From Methanomethylovorans sp041447285 (GTDB lineage: Archaea; Halobacteriota; Methanosarcinia; Methanosarcinales; Methanosarcinaceae), in the NCBI RefSeq assembly GCF_041447285.1, contig NZ_JBGMEB010000014.1:62001-126000 (forward strand): a stretch of 64,000 nt of DNA. Direction: 5' to 3'. Shown here one piece after another: positions 44,332 through 53,159 of the stretch. Position numbers and translations under genes: made by a program. The first letter of the stretch is position 1, and the number at the start of each line of letters is the position of its first letter. The notes below the pieces were generated by a model. That model ran no database searches and was not told where the DNA came from. It worked only from the letters and a program-made list of their open reading frames with translations.

Positions 44332-45711
44332 ATGGCAGTAAAAAGATACACACAGATGGCTTATGCAAATGCAGATGAGATGGTATTTGGTCGTTCAAAA
44401 TATCCGGTAAAGGCAGGACTTGGAGTAGAGATCGGTGCAGGATGCACTATTGCTGAAGTTAACTACGCACCAAGACCAGAGGCAGGAGCTTCTAAAGAGA
44501 AACTGGTCAACGAGTACCAGAGAATTACAAAAGACATTCTTCAGAGAATGGTCCAGGTAGGTTTCCCTGCAGTAGTACTCGAAACAGAACACGTGCAGCA
44601 GATGACCAACAATCCTACATGGGGTGGCGAGGTCGCACACGCTCAGAAGACTATCATGGAAGAGTACTATGAGGAATATGGCCTGAAGTCCGCACTGAGG
44701 CACACCCCTGGTGACATCAGAGAGAACAAGGACTACATGGACCTCCGGGGAGACAAGTACTCTGTCGTTATGGAATCATTCGAAGCTGTTGCAGAAGGCG
44801 GAGCAGACCTGTTATCCATTGAGTCAATGGGTGGAAAGGAAATATTTGACTATGCAATTCTGAGGAACGACATTGGCGGCATGCTCTACGCAATTGGTGT
44901 ATTGGGCAGCATGGACATGGAATACCTCTGGCAGGATATCACAAAGGTAGCCCAGAAGAAGAACGTTGTTTCAGCTGGTGACACCGACTGTGCACAGGCA
45001 AACACTGCAATGTTCATTGCAGGTGGACTTCTCGACAAGAACCTGGCACACACTCTTGCAATCATCGCAAGGAGCCTGGCAGGAGCAAGGACACTCTCCG
45101 GATATGAAGCCGGTGCAGTAGGTCCAGGAAAAGACTGCGGATACGAGAACATCTTCGTAAAGGCAATCACTGGTATGCCAATGGCCTTTGAAGGCAAGAC
45201 CTCTACCTGTGCTCACTCTGATGTAATGGGTAACCTCATCATGCAGTGCTGTGACCTCTGGTCTAATGAGTCTGTTGAATACCACTCTGAATTCGGTGGT
45301 ACCACAGTCCAGTGCTGGTCTGAGACACTCAGCTACGACTGCGCATTGATGAACGTTGCACTCAAGTCCGGAAACGAGAAGATTCTCAGGGATCTGCTGG
45401 TAGCATCTGACAAGTACAGAGACCCACAGTCCTACATACTTGCATACGACAACGCATACAAGGTCGGTCAGGCAATTGTAAAGGACGGTAACGACCTGTA
45501 CCTCCGTGCAAAGAACGCTGCTCTGGAATGCTGCAACCTGCTGACCTCCGCAGAAGGCCTTGAAATGACAAGGTTCGAGATCAATGCATTGCAGAAGGCA
45601 AAGGGCGAACTGGAAGCACTCACTGCAGACGCAGATAAGTTCATGAGCGACTGCATGGACAAGTACAAGGCCGAAATAAAGGTCTTCAAGCCAGAGAACT
45701 ACGGTCTCTAA
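44332..45711 (+). CDS. mtaB: Methanol:corrinoid methyltransferase MtaB
   Basis: 459 residues from ATG 44332 (MAVKRYTQMAYANADEMVFG), with GAGGTGA as ribosome site; an in-frame GTG nine bases earlier is less likely. MtaB is a zinc TIM-barrel enzyme that activates methanol. The zinc ligands are expected at Glu in LLSIESMGGKE and at Cys in GDTDCAQANTAMF and GKTSTCAHSDVMGN. With MtaC it forms the first step of methanol methanogenesis. Ends before a strong terminator. Confidence 0.97.
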   Translation: MAVKRYTQMAYANADEMVFGRSKYPVKAGLGVEIGAGCTIAEVNYAPRPEAGASKEKLVNEYQRITKDILQRMVQVGFPAVVLETEHVQQMTNNPTWGGEVAHAQKTIMEEYYEEYGLKSALRHTPGDIRENKDYMDLRGDKYSVVMESFEAVAEGGADLLSIESMGGKEIFDYAILRNDIGGMLYAIGVLGSMDMEYLWQDITKVAQKKNVVSAGDTDCAQANTAMFIAGGLLDKNLAHTLAIIARSLAGARTLSGYEAGAVGPGKDCGYENIFVKAITGMPMAFEGKTSTCAHSDVMGNLIMQCCDLWSNESVEYHSEFGGTTVQCWSETLSYDCALMNVALKSGNEKILRDLLVASDKYRDPQSYILAYDNAYKVGQAIVKDGNDLYLRAKNAALECCNLLTSAEGLEMTRFEINALQKAKGELEALTADADKFMSDCMDKYKAEIKVFKPENYGL

Positions 45712-45720
45712 ATACAATAT

Positions 45721-45751
45721 GTAAGGGTTTCACTTCAAACCCTTACTTTTT
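45721..45751 (+). terminator. Terminator of mtaCB
   Basis: GTAAGGGTTT (45721-45730) pairs perfectly with AAACCCTTAC (45737-45746) over a 6-nt loop and is followed by TTTTTATT. Confidence 0.8.
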
Positions 45752-45839
45752 ATTCCCAAAAACAAAAACGAACTTTCCAAAAATTATGATTATACAAAGG
45801 CTTGCAGAAAAACTTGTTTGGGGTCTATAGTCTGATCAG

Positions 45840-45873
45840 TTTTACCTCCTTCCTATCTGATCAATCTACTAAA
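45840..45873 (-). promoter_or_regulatory. Third, antisense copy of the mta leader motif
   Basis: On the minus strand TTTAGTAGATTGATC is followed by AGATAGGAAGGAGGT, matching the leader elements at 39127-39153 and 43498-43547 except for one missing G. No gene follows on that strand, so it may be a remnant of a lost mta-type leader or an antisense RNA. Confidence 0.4.
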
Positions 45874-46114
45874 CAGTCAAGTTTCTGTAAGCCCTTTCTC
45901 CATAAAATATGGTTTATTCACTCCACAGTGTTTTAGTTTATAAAGGCTCGTCTATTTTTTCGAAAGATTTTTTGTGGATAATGACAATGATACTAGTAAA
46001 ATGCTGTTCAAATGTGCAAGCATTCAATGACTCTTGTAAAGGTATAAGATTGAGTTCTACCACTTGGCACCCTTTATTCTTCTCATTTTTGGATTCTTTC
46101 GTGTGGTGATATCC

Positions 46115-46600
46115 GGCGAGCCCCTGGGGTGGGTTCAGAGGCTTCAATTGAAGGACATAGAGACACCTGTGCAATTATCTGATCTTCTTACACAGGCTGA
46201 ATTTGAACGTCTCATGGGGCCTGTAGACATCCTGGGGAAAAGGCATTGATAGCTGTCTTGCTGATTCCGGTATCCTTGCAGAAGCTCTGGTATCCTGCAG
46301 AATAAAGCACGTGAATTTCAACCAGTAAGGTGCTATTATCTATCTCTCCGAGGTCGGAAAAGCCAACAAGACAACGCCAGCAAAGGGGATACCACTTATA
46401 TTGTCAACAGATCACCTTAATCAATGGTTGGTTATACGTCCTCTCCATGGAGATTCTGAAGCCCCACTGCGGATAAACATAGCTATGGATCGAACACCTA
46501 TGAGTAATCAAAGTGTCCTTCATAACTTATGAGAAATGTGGACTTTAGATGAAGATAAGAAGCGGTAACTCTTAAGAAATGTCCACGCTGTAACAATTTA
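46115..46600 (+). pseudogene. Degraded archaeal tyrosine recombinase with zinc-ribbon end
   Basis: Three frame pieces can be read in order: ETPVQLSDLLTQAEFERLMG; after a frameshift ADSGILAEALVSCRIKHVNF, an in-frame stop, and GAIIYLSEVGKANKTTPAKG to APLRINIAMDRTPMSNQSV; then KKCPRCNNLLLR near 46575-46605. These match the core-binding and N-terminal catalytic part of XerC/D-like archaeal integrases and their C-terminal zinc ribbon. The region with the second catalytic box and the Tyr is gone. It is clearly non-functional. Confidence 0.7.
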
Positions 46601-46700
46601 TTATTAAGGCTCATTCTAACTTTAGATATCATTCAGATGATCTAGAAACACAAGTTGGCTTTGTTAGGTGAGTGGAGAAAAGTTAAGACAAAAGTTCTTT

Positions 46701-47003
46701 TCAAAAGCCTCTGTTACTTCCAATCGGATGGATTTCTCTGTGCAATTCGCTATCATCGATAGAAATCAAACTGGTCAAACTATTATTGAGGTGTGTCATA
46801 TCAGTTATACATCTATCCTCACACTGATATGGCAATTTTTTAAAAGCTTCCAGTATATCATCTGTTACTCCATTTCTAACTCGTACTATGGCATGACATA
46901 ATTTCAGGAAAGCTTCCTTGTGTTCATCCGTCATAATATCCCCAGACTCGTTAAGCTCGCGTTGAGCTCTGTAATATCTGATATTCATCCTACTCATATT
47001 CAT
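46701..47003 (-). CDS. Hypothetical protein of 100 residues
   Basis: Reads MNMSRMNIRYYRAQRELNES and continues through KLCHAIVRVRNGVTDDILEA. It is helix-rich and soluble with no motif I recognise. Three ATG codons compete; the ribosome site is weak. It lies alone beside the integrase remnant. The clean composition argues for a gene, but it could be chance. Confidence 0.4.
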   Translation of the reverse strand: MNMSRMNIRYYRAQRELNESGDIMTDEHKEAFLKLCHAIVRVRNGVTDDILEAFKKLPYQCEDRCITDMTHLNNSLTSLISIDDSELHREIHPIGSNRGF

Positions 47004-47376
47004 CCCTTTTCAAACGACCAAGAGGAAAATATCATTATACAATATCTCATATAAATGTACTTATTGCAATCTACTGTTGGCGTTTTTACTATATTTTTAT
47101 ATTTGAAATTACTGGGATTAGAAAACATAAAAAAGAAGTCGACCTTATTCAGAACAATTATACTATTTTTAGGGGCAATTCTTTGAACAACATATTATAA
47201 ATGACAAAGAGAAGTCAAAAGATGGTAGATTTTGGGTAAGAAAACCATAAATGGATTTCAAAATGTAAGAACATGCAAAATAATGTCTTTGGGGCAAATC
47301 CTTAGACGCTAAAAAATTGGATGTGGAGATAGAGTAAAAAAGCAGTAACTGTTTAGGACTGCAATATAATATTTAG
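47004..47376. other. Intergenic stretch without recognised features
   Basis: AT-rich, no frame worth calling. A short similar pair, GGGGCAATTCTTTGAAC (near 47172) and GGGGCAAATCCTTAGAC (near 47291), occurs about 120 bp apart; its meaning is unclear. Confidence 0.4.
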
Positions 47377-47449
47377 TAGCCCGGCACGGATTCGAACCGA
47401 GGTTGCGGGATCCAGAGTCCTGCATGATTGACCACTACACTACCGGGCT
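47377..47449 (-). tRNA. tRNA-Gln (CTG)
   Basis: 73 nt on the minus strand. Acceptor AGCCCGG/CCGGGCT with discriminator A; D arm GTG...CAT; anticodon loop CTCTGGA gives CTG; T loop TTCGAAT. Two stem mismatches are seen: A opposite C in the anticodon stem (GCAGGA/TCCCGC) and T opposite T in the T stem (CTCGG/CCGTG). Gln is charged through GluRS and GatDE, whose GatE subunit is encoded at 22130. Confidence 0.88.
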
Positions 47450-47502
47450 GCAGTGAATGCATCTCCTTAATTGTAGATTTCGTATATTAATGTATCGCTT
47501 GA

Positions 47503-47904
47503 TTACAGGCTATCGGGATTTTCATTAAGAACCGCTGTCCACCACCATCTTGCCATATCCAGCAGGTCTTTACTGAATTGGCCAGAAAGGCGGTATTCTC
47601 GGTTACGATTAGAGATCAGGCCAGCTCCTAATAACTTATTACGCATGGAATAAAAGGAACCGCGATCAACTCCAAGCTGTTCCATGATCTCTTTCCATTC
47701 ATTTGATTTAAGAGGGTTACCACTCTTCTGTCTTTCTTCTATCATCAGAAGAAACTTCTGCCCTCGTATGGCTGTAGTTTCTTCCTGGAACAAACGCCTC
47801 ATCAAGCTATAATACGGATCTCTTGAATGGGTGATCCTTGTATTAGAGTCGGATCTAATCACAATGGTAGTTGATGTCCTTGGTGCGTCTTTTACAATGG
47901 ACAT
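47503..47904 (-). CDS. Winged-helix-like putative DNA-binding protein
   Basis: 133 residues. The centre (WKEIMEQLGVDRGSFYSMRN, then KLLGAGLISNRNREYRLSG) looks like a winged helix with recognition helix and wing. It lies 16 bp downstream of a DUF2551 gene on the same strand, so the two form an operon. Both proteins look like small archaeal regulators. Target unknown. Confidence 0.6.
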   Translation of the reverse strand: MSIVKDAPRTSTTIVIRSDSNTRITHSRDPYYSLMRRLFQEETTAIRGQKFLLMIEERQKSGNPLKSNEWKEIMEQLGVDRGSFYSMRNKLLGAGLISNRNREYRLSGQFSKDLLDMARWWWTAVLNENPDSL

Positions 47905-47920
47905 TTCATTAAGCTATCTC

Positions 47921-48247
47921 TCAGATTCCAGCTATCTGCTTGTTTTTTGATTCAAGCTCAGTACGCAACATTTCTGCATATTCTTCTTTAAGGGAATATA
48001 CAATTGGTGTTTTGTACGATTCTTTGTAGGATCTGAGTATACCGAGTTTGGAATAGATATACCCTACCATAGAGGCAACTGCACTTCTAGATATCTCAAA
48101 TTTTGACGTGATCTTCTGATGCAGTTCATCTATTGTGGTCTTTTGAACCTGTAAGAACACAGATAGTATATGGCTGCGTAGTCCATCGACATCCAACTCG
48201 ATAAAAGTCTGCAGTCTACGTTTTATTTTGGATTTTATTGAATCCAT
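47921..48247 (-). CDS. DUF2551 family protein
   Basis: 108 residues. The pattern MDSIKSKIKRRLQTFIELD, then SRSAVASMVGYIYSKLGILR with SYKESYKTPIVYSLKEEYAE matches DUF2551, a small helical family restricted to methanogens that resembles winged-helix proteins. First gene of a two-gene operon with the putative DNA-binding protein. Role unknown. Confidence 0.75.
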   Translation of the reverse strand: MDSIKSKIKRRLQTFIELDVDGLRSHILSVFLQVQKTTIDELHQKITSKFEISRSAVASMVGYIYSKLGILRSYKESYKTPIVYSLKEEYAEMLRTELESKNKQIAGI

Positions 48248-48391
48248 AGTTACACCTCTGCCAAAGCATTATACAGTTATTATTGATTATAGTATAAAAA
48301 TGTTTGTAATAAATGAGTAGAAGATGCACAAATATGGCCAAAGCTGCTTAAGTGAGAGCGAGTAATATCGATAAAGTTATCAATAAAGATT

Positions 48392-48937
48392 ATGATATCA
48401 TCCTCTGAATGTGGTAGCATCATGCTTTTTAAATACGATTCTTCTAATAATTTCTTGCAGGTGGACAATACTATCTTTCCATCTTATGATCTGACGGAAA
48501 ACCCTATTGGTTCATGTAGTTTCTGCGATGCTCAGATAATAAGTAAAAGTTATCATGATCTTGGTGCTAATATAGCAGTTGTTGCTTATTGTGAAAAATG
48601 TGGTGCTCCTTTTGTTAATTTATATGATCGGGAATGGAACTGGCTAAACGAACAACCTATCTCTCACTTTTTTTTATACCAGGACTCGGACGTACAGATT
48701 AGAGATGTTGCCAACAATGAAGACGCTCAGATGGTTGAAAACTTAGCTGTGGATCAGTATTTTAAGGATGTTTCTAAGGTACCTATGAATAAACTTACTA
48801 CTATATTCTCTCCTTCTGAAATCGAGGCCATGATCTCAAAATCTCTTGGAGAAAAATATGTAAGGCAATACTTGTATAGGGCTCGCAAAAAGTATCCAAA
48901 ATTCAGGGATGTATTTGGGATCACTTTGGACATCTAA
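48392..48937 (+). CDS. Hypothetical protein with one zinc-ribbon-like cysteine set
   Basis: 181 residues (ATG 48392, or 48422 if the first ten are leader). CSFC and CEKC, 26 residues apart, can bind one zinc ion. The C-terminal 70 residues are helical and basic (LGEKYVRQYLYRARKKYPKF). Divergent from the DUF2551 operon. No family recognised; a nucleic-acid role is plausible but unproven. Confidence 0.55.
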   Translation: MISSSECGSIMLFKYDSSNNFLQVDNTIFPSYDLTENPIGSCSFCDAQIISKSYHDLGANIAVVAYCEKCGAPFVNLYDREWNWLNEQPISHFFLYQDSDVQIRDVANNEDAQMVENLAVDQYFKDVSKVPMNKLTTIFSPSEIEAMISKSLGEKYVRQYLYRARKKYPKFRDVFGITLDI

Positions 48938-49742
48938 AAAACTCTCACTTTTTTAATACTCCGTTTTATGACTGTTGCAATGGCTCATTTCAAAGATTTT
49001 TCAAAAATCGCATTTTTGACATTTTATATTCTTTGTCCATCCGAGTTATTATTTTAAACTGTATATCGATGTCAACAATTGGCTTTATTCACGCAAGTAA
49101 CTGTTAAATGTTACGTCAAGTTTTATTTCTACATATGCCTTAATTTTTAATATGTGTATCGTAGATTAGTTACATACTAACTTATAAAGTTTATTTTTAA
49201 TTATTGAAAAATAAACTAAAAGATTGTATTTGTACACTTTTTTTACCAGTTATTGTAATAGTTATATTTATTAACCTATGCTATAAAATAATTTATGTAA
49301 ATAATAAGTAACTAACTTCTTGCTTTTCTATAAATTTTGTGTTAAATATCACTGTAAGTAATATTTTATTAGAAGTTTTAATTGTGTTTGTCTATTTTAA
49401 TCATGTCCACTCATTTAGTTGAACTTGTACGCTGGATTTATTGTGGTGGTCAGAGCATGGAAAGGGGGTAATATCTGTTCATATAGTATATGTGTTCAAT
49501 TCTCTCAAGTAGAAAATAAGTACATTTTTCTCAACTCATCAATTACAAAGACTATGTGAATATGGGGGTTTTGACCTGCAACCCCCCCATTCTCTACATG
49601 ATTTACCTCTCAATTCGATTAGATGGGGATTCAACAATACTATTCATATAGTACTTATGAACAAGTGCCGTGTTATGTATTCTAATACTAAATTCAGGTC
49701 TAATTCCTATTTTTACATGTGTGTTTCTTGACAGTTTTGATC

Positions 49743-49812
49743 CACTGAGGGTAGACTAAACGCTCGGAAAAATATATTATAAATATAGTTGAATAAAATT
49801 GAGATTTTGTGC
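49743..49812 (+). repeat. Direct repeat copy 1 in the gene-poor region
   Basis: Shares GGTAGACTAAACG, an AAAAA tract, ATATTATAAATATAG and ATAAAA with copy 2, in the same order and spacing. The AT core looks like a TATA region. Confidence 0.7.
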
Positions 49813-49881
49813 TTCGTGTGCTGGAAGAAGAAGGCGACAAAAATGAAAAGTGAGTGTTCTTTTCATGGTACCTTTCATCCA

Positions 49882-49946
49882 TCACTGGTAGACTAAACGT
49901 TTCAAAAAACATATTATAAATATAGGTTAATAAAAATCACATTTCT
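49882..49946 (+). repeat. Direct repeat copy 2 in the gene-poor region
   Basis: Begins CACTGGTAGACTAAACG and carries ATATTATAAATATAG, as in copy 1 about 138 bp upstream. The intervening segment does not code for a recognisable protein. Confidence 0.7.
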
Positions 49947-50427
49947 CAATTATGTCTTGAGTGTATAAACAAGTAAGTCTCATTTTACTCTTTACTTATT
50001 ATTCTTTTGTCCTATTCTCTTTCTAGCAATTTAGAATGTAGTAAATCGATTGCTCTTCATAATTACTTCTAAAAAAGCCATTTTATTTAGTTCCTCGGGT
50101 CTTTTTTTTTAAAAAGTAATCCTCCACTGTATAGTGTATATTTTATACAATATGTGTTGTAACTTTAGCGTATGTTTAACTATATACTTTTGAGTATCGT
50201 TATTATCCTATATGTTTATACATTGTGTCGGCTGAACTATCTACTCAATAGTATACTTAATTGTATATTATTCAACTTAAACATTTTTCCATCATATCTG
50301 TGAAAAAACTTTAATTAAATATTGAAAGTTTAAATTTGAATTTATTTAACACTTAATATCAGCGGAATAATTATAAATTCTGAGTACATTGCACTTTTAC
50401 GGTTCACTTTTGAGGTATGAATACTCC

Positions 50428-51564
50428 ATGAAAAAAGATAGATATTTTGTATATGCTACTGTGTTCCTGATAATGGGTTTATCCAATTCAGTCATACCTG
50501 TGTTGCCAGAGCTGGCAGTATTAGATCATTCGTCTCATAGCGCTTTAGCTTCATCCTTATTGTTTTCGGCATATTTTATTGGTGCATTACTCACAATGCT
50601 ACCATTTGGTTTCCTTTCTGACATATACGGTAAAAAAAAGCTAGTGGTTTTCAGCATGCTACTCACATCTGTTGCGGGAATAATGCTGCTGGAAATGAAG
50701 GGGATCTATTGGCTCATTCTTGCAAGGTTGATAGAAGGTACGGCATGTGGTGCTTTTTTCCCATCAGCATATTCTTTACTTTCAGAATATGAGGAACGAA
50801 ACAGATTATTTGGTGAGTTTAATTTTCTGCTCAACGCTGGCCTTGCAGTGAGTATTATTATCTCCGGCTATATTGCACACCGGTACATAAAAGGAGGAAT
50901 TTTCCTTTTTACTGTACTTTCTATAATCTTACTTTTGATTGGATTAAGAGATCAAAAATCTACCGAAAAAGTGAGAGATAGAAACAAGAAAAAATCAGCA
51001 AATAGTGATATCCAAACACTTTCAGGCATAAAGAGTATAATATTCAAGCAGAATTATCTGAGAATATGGTCCAGTTCATTTTTGTTGTTTGGTGTTACAG
51101 GAGTTGTGCTTGCTCTATATCCTGATTATAGTATTGATTTTTTGAGCAAGAAAGAACTTAGTATAGCAATTGCAGGGATGTATGCCAGTTCAATGATCAC
51201 TAATATTATTGCAGGAAGACTTCGGCTACATTATAATAATATGATCCGAAATGGGCTTATCTTTGCTGCACTGGGTACAATGCTTACGATATATAACCCA
51301 ATAGTCGGTTTCATTCTTGTAGGCATAGGATCAGGCATCGGTTTGATAGGTATACCTGTTGCTGTATCTCTTATGCATAATAATAGAGGGCTTTTGATGG
51401 GAATCTTCAACACATACACTTATGCAGGCATGGGGTTCATGCCCATTATCGCGGGTGCTCTTATATCGGAATTGGGCTTCAAATTGGTATTTGTCCTTTG
51501 CGGCCTTGCCCTTTGTCTGCCAATATTCATGGCCAACAAACTGGAAAGTGAGAGTAAAATGTAG
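50428..51564 (+). CDS. Major facilitator superfamily transporter
   Basis: 378 residues from ATG 50428, following GAGGT; a TTG start 13 codons earlier is less likely. About twelve membrane helices in two halves. The MFS loop 2-3 motif is GFLSDIYGKKKLVV and the loop-4 region LARLIEGTACGAFFPSAYSL is typical of drug:H+ antiporters (DHA1). A charged central loop (DQKSTEKVRDRNKKKSAN) separates the halves. Substrate unknown; small-molecule efflux is most likely. It follows the 1.5-kb gene-poor region. Confidence 0.85.
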   Translation: MKKDRYFVYATVFLIMGLSNSVIPVLPELAVLDHSSHSALASSLLFSAYFIGALLTMLPFGFLSDIYGKKKLVVFSMLLTSVAGIMLLEMKGIYWLILARLIEGTACGAFFPSAYSLLSEYEERNRLFGEFNFLLNAGLAVSIIISGYIAHRYIKGGIFLFTVLSIILLLIGLRDQKSTEKVRDRNKKKSANSDIQTLSGIKSIIFKQNYLRIWSSSFLLFGVTGVVLALYPDYSIDFLSKKELSIAIAGMYASSMITNIIAGRLRLHYNNMIRNGLIFAALGTMLTIYNPIVGFILVGIGSGIGLIGIPVAVSLMHNNRGLLMGIFNTYTYAGMGFMPIIAGALISELGFKLVFVLCGLALCLPIFMANKLESESKM

Positions 51565-51610
51565 TACATCGTATTTATGGGATTATCCTCATCGCAAAAT
51601 AAATAGAAAC

Positions 51611-51622
51611 TTTATTATATAA
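51611..51622 (+). promoter_or_regulatory. TATA box giving a probably leaderless transcript
   Basis: TTTATTATATAA is centred about 25 bp before ATG 51641, so transcription should start at or next to the start codon. No ribosome site is present, which agrees. Confidence 0.45.
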
Positions 51623-51640
51623 TACGTCTGATTGAAATGC

Positions 51641-53098
51641 ATGGTTAACTTGTTAACAGCAACAGTAAACAATAGAAAAATTAGTTCATGCAATTTATTG
51701 TTCATATTATCCTTTTATTGTCTTTGCTCAGCAATTCCTGCATCTGCATATACTGAGGTTATGGTAAATCCAATTCCTACTCCTTCTGGTATGGTCCTTG
51801 TGATCGTAGATGGGCTGGGAGCACCTTATATTTATGCTGAACACACACCATATTCTCTGGATGGTAAATCCCTTCAAGTTCCTTATTTTCACAATTTATC
51901 CATATTAGGAACAACCGGAGCTAAGATATCTGAGATAAGAGCTCCTCAAACATACACAGAAGCAGGTCATTCAGTGCTTGTTACGGGAAATTCTCAGGCA
52001 CTTTCGGATACTGTTAGTGTACCAATGTCCACAATATATGATGTTGCACACGATTATGGGTATCTGGCTTTCGGAATTATGGAAAAAGGTGACTCTTCAA
52101 GCATATGTGCTGAACATGATGTGATAGTCCATGATGCGTCAAATTCCATGAATAATCCTGGTCTGGTGGTGGAATCCTCGATAACCGCTTCATCTGACAT
52201 TGTTTGCAAGGATATCAAGAGGATTATGGAACAACAAGCCTTGAAACTTCCCATTCAGCTACAGGAATCAAAACAAACTTCTCAGGAAAGATATAATATC
52301 TACGATAAATGGGCTTTGGAAACAGCTTCACAAGTCGTAGATTACATGGCCGAAGAAGCACCTGAACAGAAATACATCCTTACAGTGAATGTAGGGGCAG
52401 TTGATGCAGCCGGACATTACAGAAAATATGATGGCTACATTGGCACTATACAGAGTCTTGACAGGGATATTATACCACTGTATCAGACATGCATGGAAAA
52501 TAACATCGCATTCATATTCACAGCTGACCACGGAATGGGTTTTACAACATCTGACAGCAAAGGAGGACATCAGTCAGATACATATTCAGGAATGGGTGAA
52601 ACTCAGATGATACCTTTTGTAGTACATGCACCTGATGTGCCTACGCAAGTTCTTCGTGAAGAATATAACCAGCAGGACATTGCTTCTACAATTCTGAGCA
52701 TACTGAACCTGCCAAACGGACTCAGGAATTCCGATGGTATTCAGATGCCCTTAAAGGAACATATTACCCTGGGAGTACATGGACCCTCCCCAGGTGCAGT
52801 TGAGCTCTGGACTGAGGGAAAACTGATAACACAGGCTTCAAATGATGAGAATTATGTATTCATTGGATTGGACAGAGAGAAAAATTATACTGTAAAGTTT
52901 ATCACTGATGATACTTCTGAGATCTTCCAGAAAGAAATAGAACCTGCTTCAGAACAACTTGTCGTCTTCAATAAGGACACTTCTGATTCAGATTCAAATC
53001 AATACTGGAAGCCTAGATATATAATAGGAGCCCTAATTATTATATTGATCAATGTAGTGGGACTTGTATACATTAGGAAAATACTGAAGGATGATTAA
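51641..53098 (+). CDS. Membrane-anchored alkaline-phosphatase/sulfatase-superfamily protein
   Basis: About 485 residues. A signal sequence (LLFILSFYCLCSAIPASAYT) and a C-terminal membrane helix (YIIGALIIILINVVGLVYIR) place the catalytic domain outside the cell. MVLVIVDGLGAPYI holds the first metal Asp, ICAPQTYTEAGHS-like sequence (here EIRAPQTYTEAGHSVL) the nucleophile Thr/Ser region, and FTADHGMGFT with GGHQSDTYSGMGETQMIPF the second metal site. Related proteins are phosphodiesterases, phosphoglycerate mutases or phosphonate hydrolases. The exact substrate is unknown. Confidence 0.8.
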   Translation: MVNLLTATVNNRKISSCNLLFILSFYCLCSAIPASAYTEVMVNPIPTPSGMVLVIVDGLGAPYIYAEHTPYSLDGKSLQVPYFHNLSILGTTGAKISEIRAPQTYTEAGHSVLVTGNSQALSDTVSVPMSTIYDVAHDYGYLAFGIMEKGDSSSICAEHDVIVHDASNSMNNPGLVVESSITASSDIVCKDIKRIMEQQALKLPIQLQESKQTSQERYNIYDKWALETASQVVDYMAEEAPEQKYILTVNVGAVDAAGHYRKYDGYIGTIQSLDRDIIPLYQTCMENNIAFIFTADHGMGFTTSDSKGGHQSDTYSGMGETQMIPFVVHAPDVPTQVLREEYNQQDIASTILSILNLPNGLRNSDGIQMPLKEHITLGVHGPSPGAVELWTEGKLITQASNDENYVFIGLDREKNYTVKFITDDTSEIFQKEIEPASEQLVVFNKDTSDSDSNQYWKPRYIIGALIIILINVVGLVYIRKILKDD

Positions 53099-53159
53099 TT
53101 AGCATATCATTAATGCCATCGGCATTATTGTCGGTTACAAATTATCCGGGGTGGGGAAA

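Larger units (their letters stand above)
48938..50427. other. 1.5-kb gene-poor AT-rich region with duplicated elements
   Basis: No convincing gene is seen; a minus-strand frame at 49700-49912 has no ribosome site and unusual Ser/Thr composition. The region holds two long direct repeats (listed), a hairpin with ATGGGGGTT and AACCCCC arms (49562-49590), and the palindrome TTCATA-N7-TATGAA (49643-49661), part of which recurs as TTCATATAGTA at 49479. Confidence 0.45.

Noticed and set aside
44971..45717. Long minus-strand frame opposite mtaB
   Set aside because: It is a shadow of the codon-biased mtaB gene; cysteine- and valine-rich with no start signal.
49700..49912. Minus-strand frame of 70 codons in the gene-poor region
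   Set aside because: No ribosome site, odd Ser/Thr composition, and it overlaps the duplicated repeat elements.
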